Notes under the pieces: model-generated
What the model saw: the letters and a program-made list of their open reading frames with translations, nothing else
Told to the model about the DNA's origin: nothing
The model's database searches: none
NCBI GenBank assembly: GCA_031401035.1
Contig: JANNRA010000081.1
Location: 1-45,477 of the forward strand
Direction of reading: 5' to 3'
Source of the DNA: JANNRA01 sp031401035
GTDB taxonomy: Bacteria; Desulfobacterota; Binatia; HRBIN30; CADEER01
Length of the DNA: 45,477 nt
Translations under genes and position numbers: made by a program
In this document: piece by piece, positions 45,365-45,477 of the stretch
Numbering within the stretch: the stretch's first letter is position 1
Layout of the letters: every line of letters starts with the position of its first letter

Positions 45365-45477
45365 ATGGATACGCAGCGAGGGCGAATCGGGCTCATGGCG
45401 GCGGCGCTGGTGGGACTGGTGGTTGGCGGCGCGCAGGCGCAGGTGACCACGGAGAAGAGCGCGTCGATCTTGGTGTT
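45365..45477 (+). CDS. Tandem secreted family, copy 3 (5' end only, cut by window edge)
   Basis: ATG 45365 follows a strong GGAGGAGG. The visible 37 codons encode a signal peptide (Arg-containing n-region, hydrophobic LMAAALVGLVVGGAQAQ) and then TTEKSASILV, which matches the first mature strand of copy 1 (SERSSSILIF) and copy 2 (SDHPAAILVF). The gene runs off the right edge. It is the third tandem paralogue, 79 bases after copy 2. Confidence 0.75.
   Translation, partial: MDTQRGRIGLMAAALVGLVVGGAQAQVTTEKSASILV

Overview
The window is a stretch of GC-rich (by eye about 70 % G+C) chromosome from a Gram-negative bacterium. The genes are tightly packed, and several pairs are coupled through ATGA or GTGA overlaps. 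Outer-membrane machinery (a DUF1302 beta-barrel, LolA/LolB-like periplasmic proteins, RND and ABC exporters), Cys-rich secreted repeat proteins and a GC-rich REP-type palindrome all fit a deltaproteobacterial lineage such as Binatota or Myxococcota. That placement is inference; no rRNA or tRNA gene lies in the window to settle it.

Layout, left to right. 0-3.7 kb: pssA, a cytochrome c fused to a ferredoxin-like domain, a lipoprotein esterase and a LolA-like periplasmic protein. 3.7-8.8 kb: a leftward operon of a PadR regulator, a large FtsX/YbbP-type ABC permease, a type III PKS/FabH-like protein whose catalytic His is replaced by Asn, and a LolD-type ATPase. 9-13 kb: an unfamiliar domain protein, yraN, serS and a DHH phosphoesterase. 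13-18.6 kb: an OpuC/EgtU-type transporter (binding protein fused to permease, plus ATPase) divergent from egtD, then an RNase D, a VOC protein and a DciA-like protein. 18.7-26.4 kb: B12-dependent ribonucleotide reductase with a probable NrdR box, a TetR regulator divergent from a lytic transglycosylase, clpB, and a small zinc-ribbon protein. 26.4-33.7 kb: a leftward DUF1302 - YCF48 - RND/MMPL - DUF1329 operon that looks like a complete envelope-spanning export system. 33.8-42.5 kb: an unrecognised secreted protein, comM divergent from dprA, then topA, trmFO and ilvE. 42.5 kb to the right edge: at least three tandem paralogues of an undescribed secreted family behind a good sigma-70 promoter. 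The first paralogue is frameshifted, the second carries inserted Cys-rich repeats, and the third is cut by the window edge.

The best candidates for new biology are (i) the PadR/ABC/pseudo-PKS operon, (ii) the transporter with reversed domain order facing egtD, (iii) the tandem secreted family with modular Cys-rich insertions, and (iv) the complete RND/DUF1329/DUF1302/YCF48 locus. Convergent gene pairs are often separated by strong GC hairpins without clear U-tracts, and one of these spacers holds a REP-type palindrome. No CRISPR array, insertion sequence, prophage or RNA gene was found. No gene-free stretch longer than about 300 bases exists; the longest, 8791-9010, separates padR from the next rightward gene.
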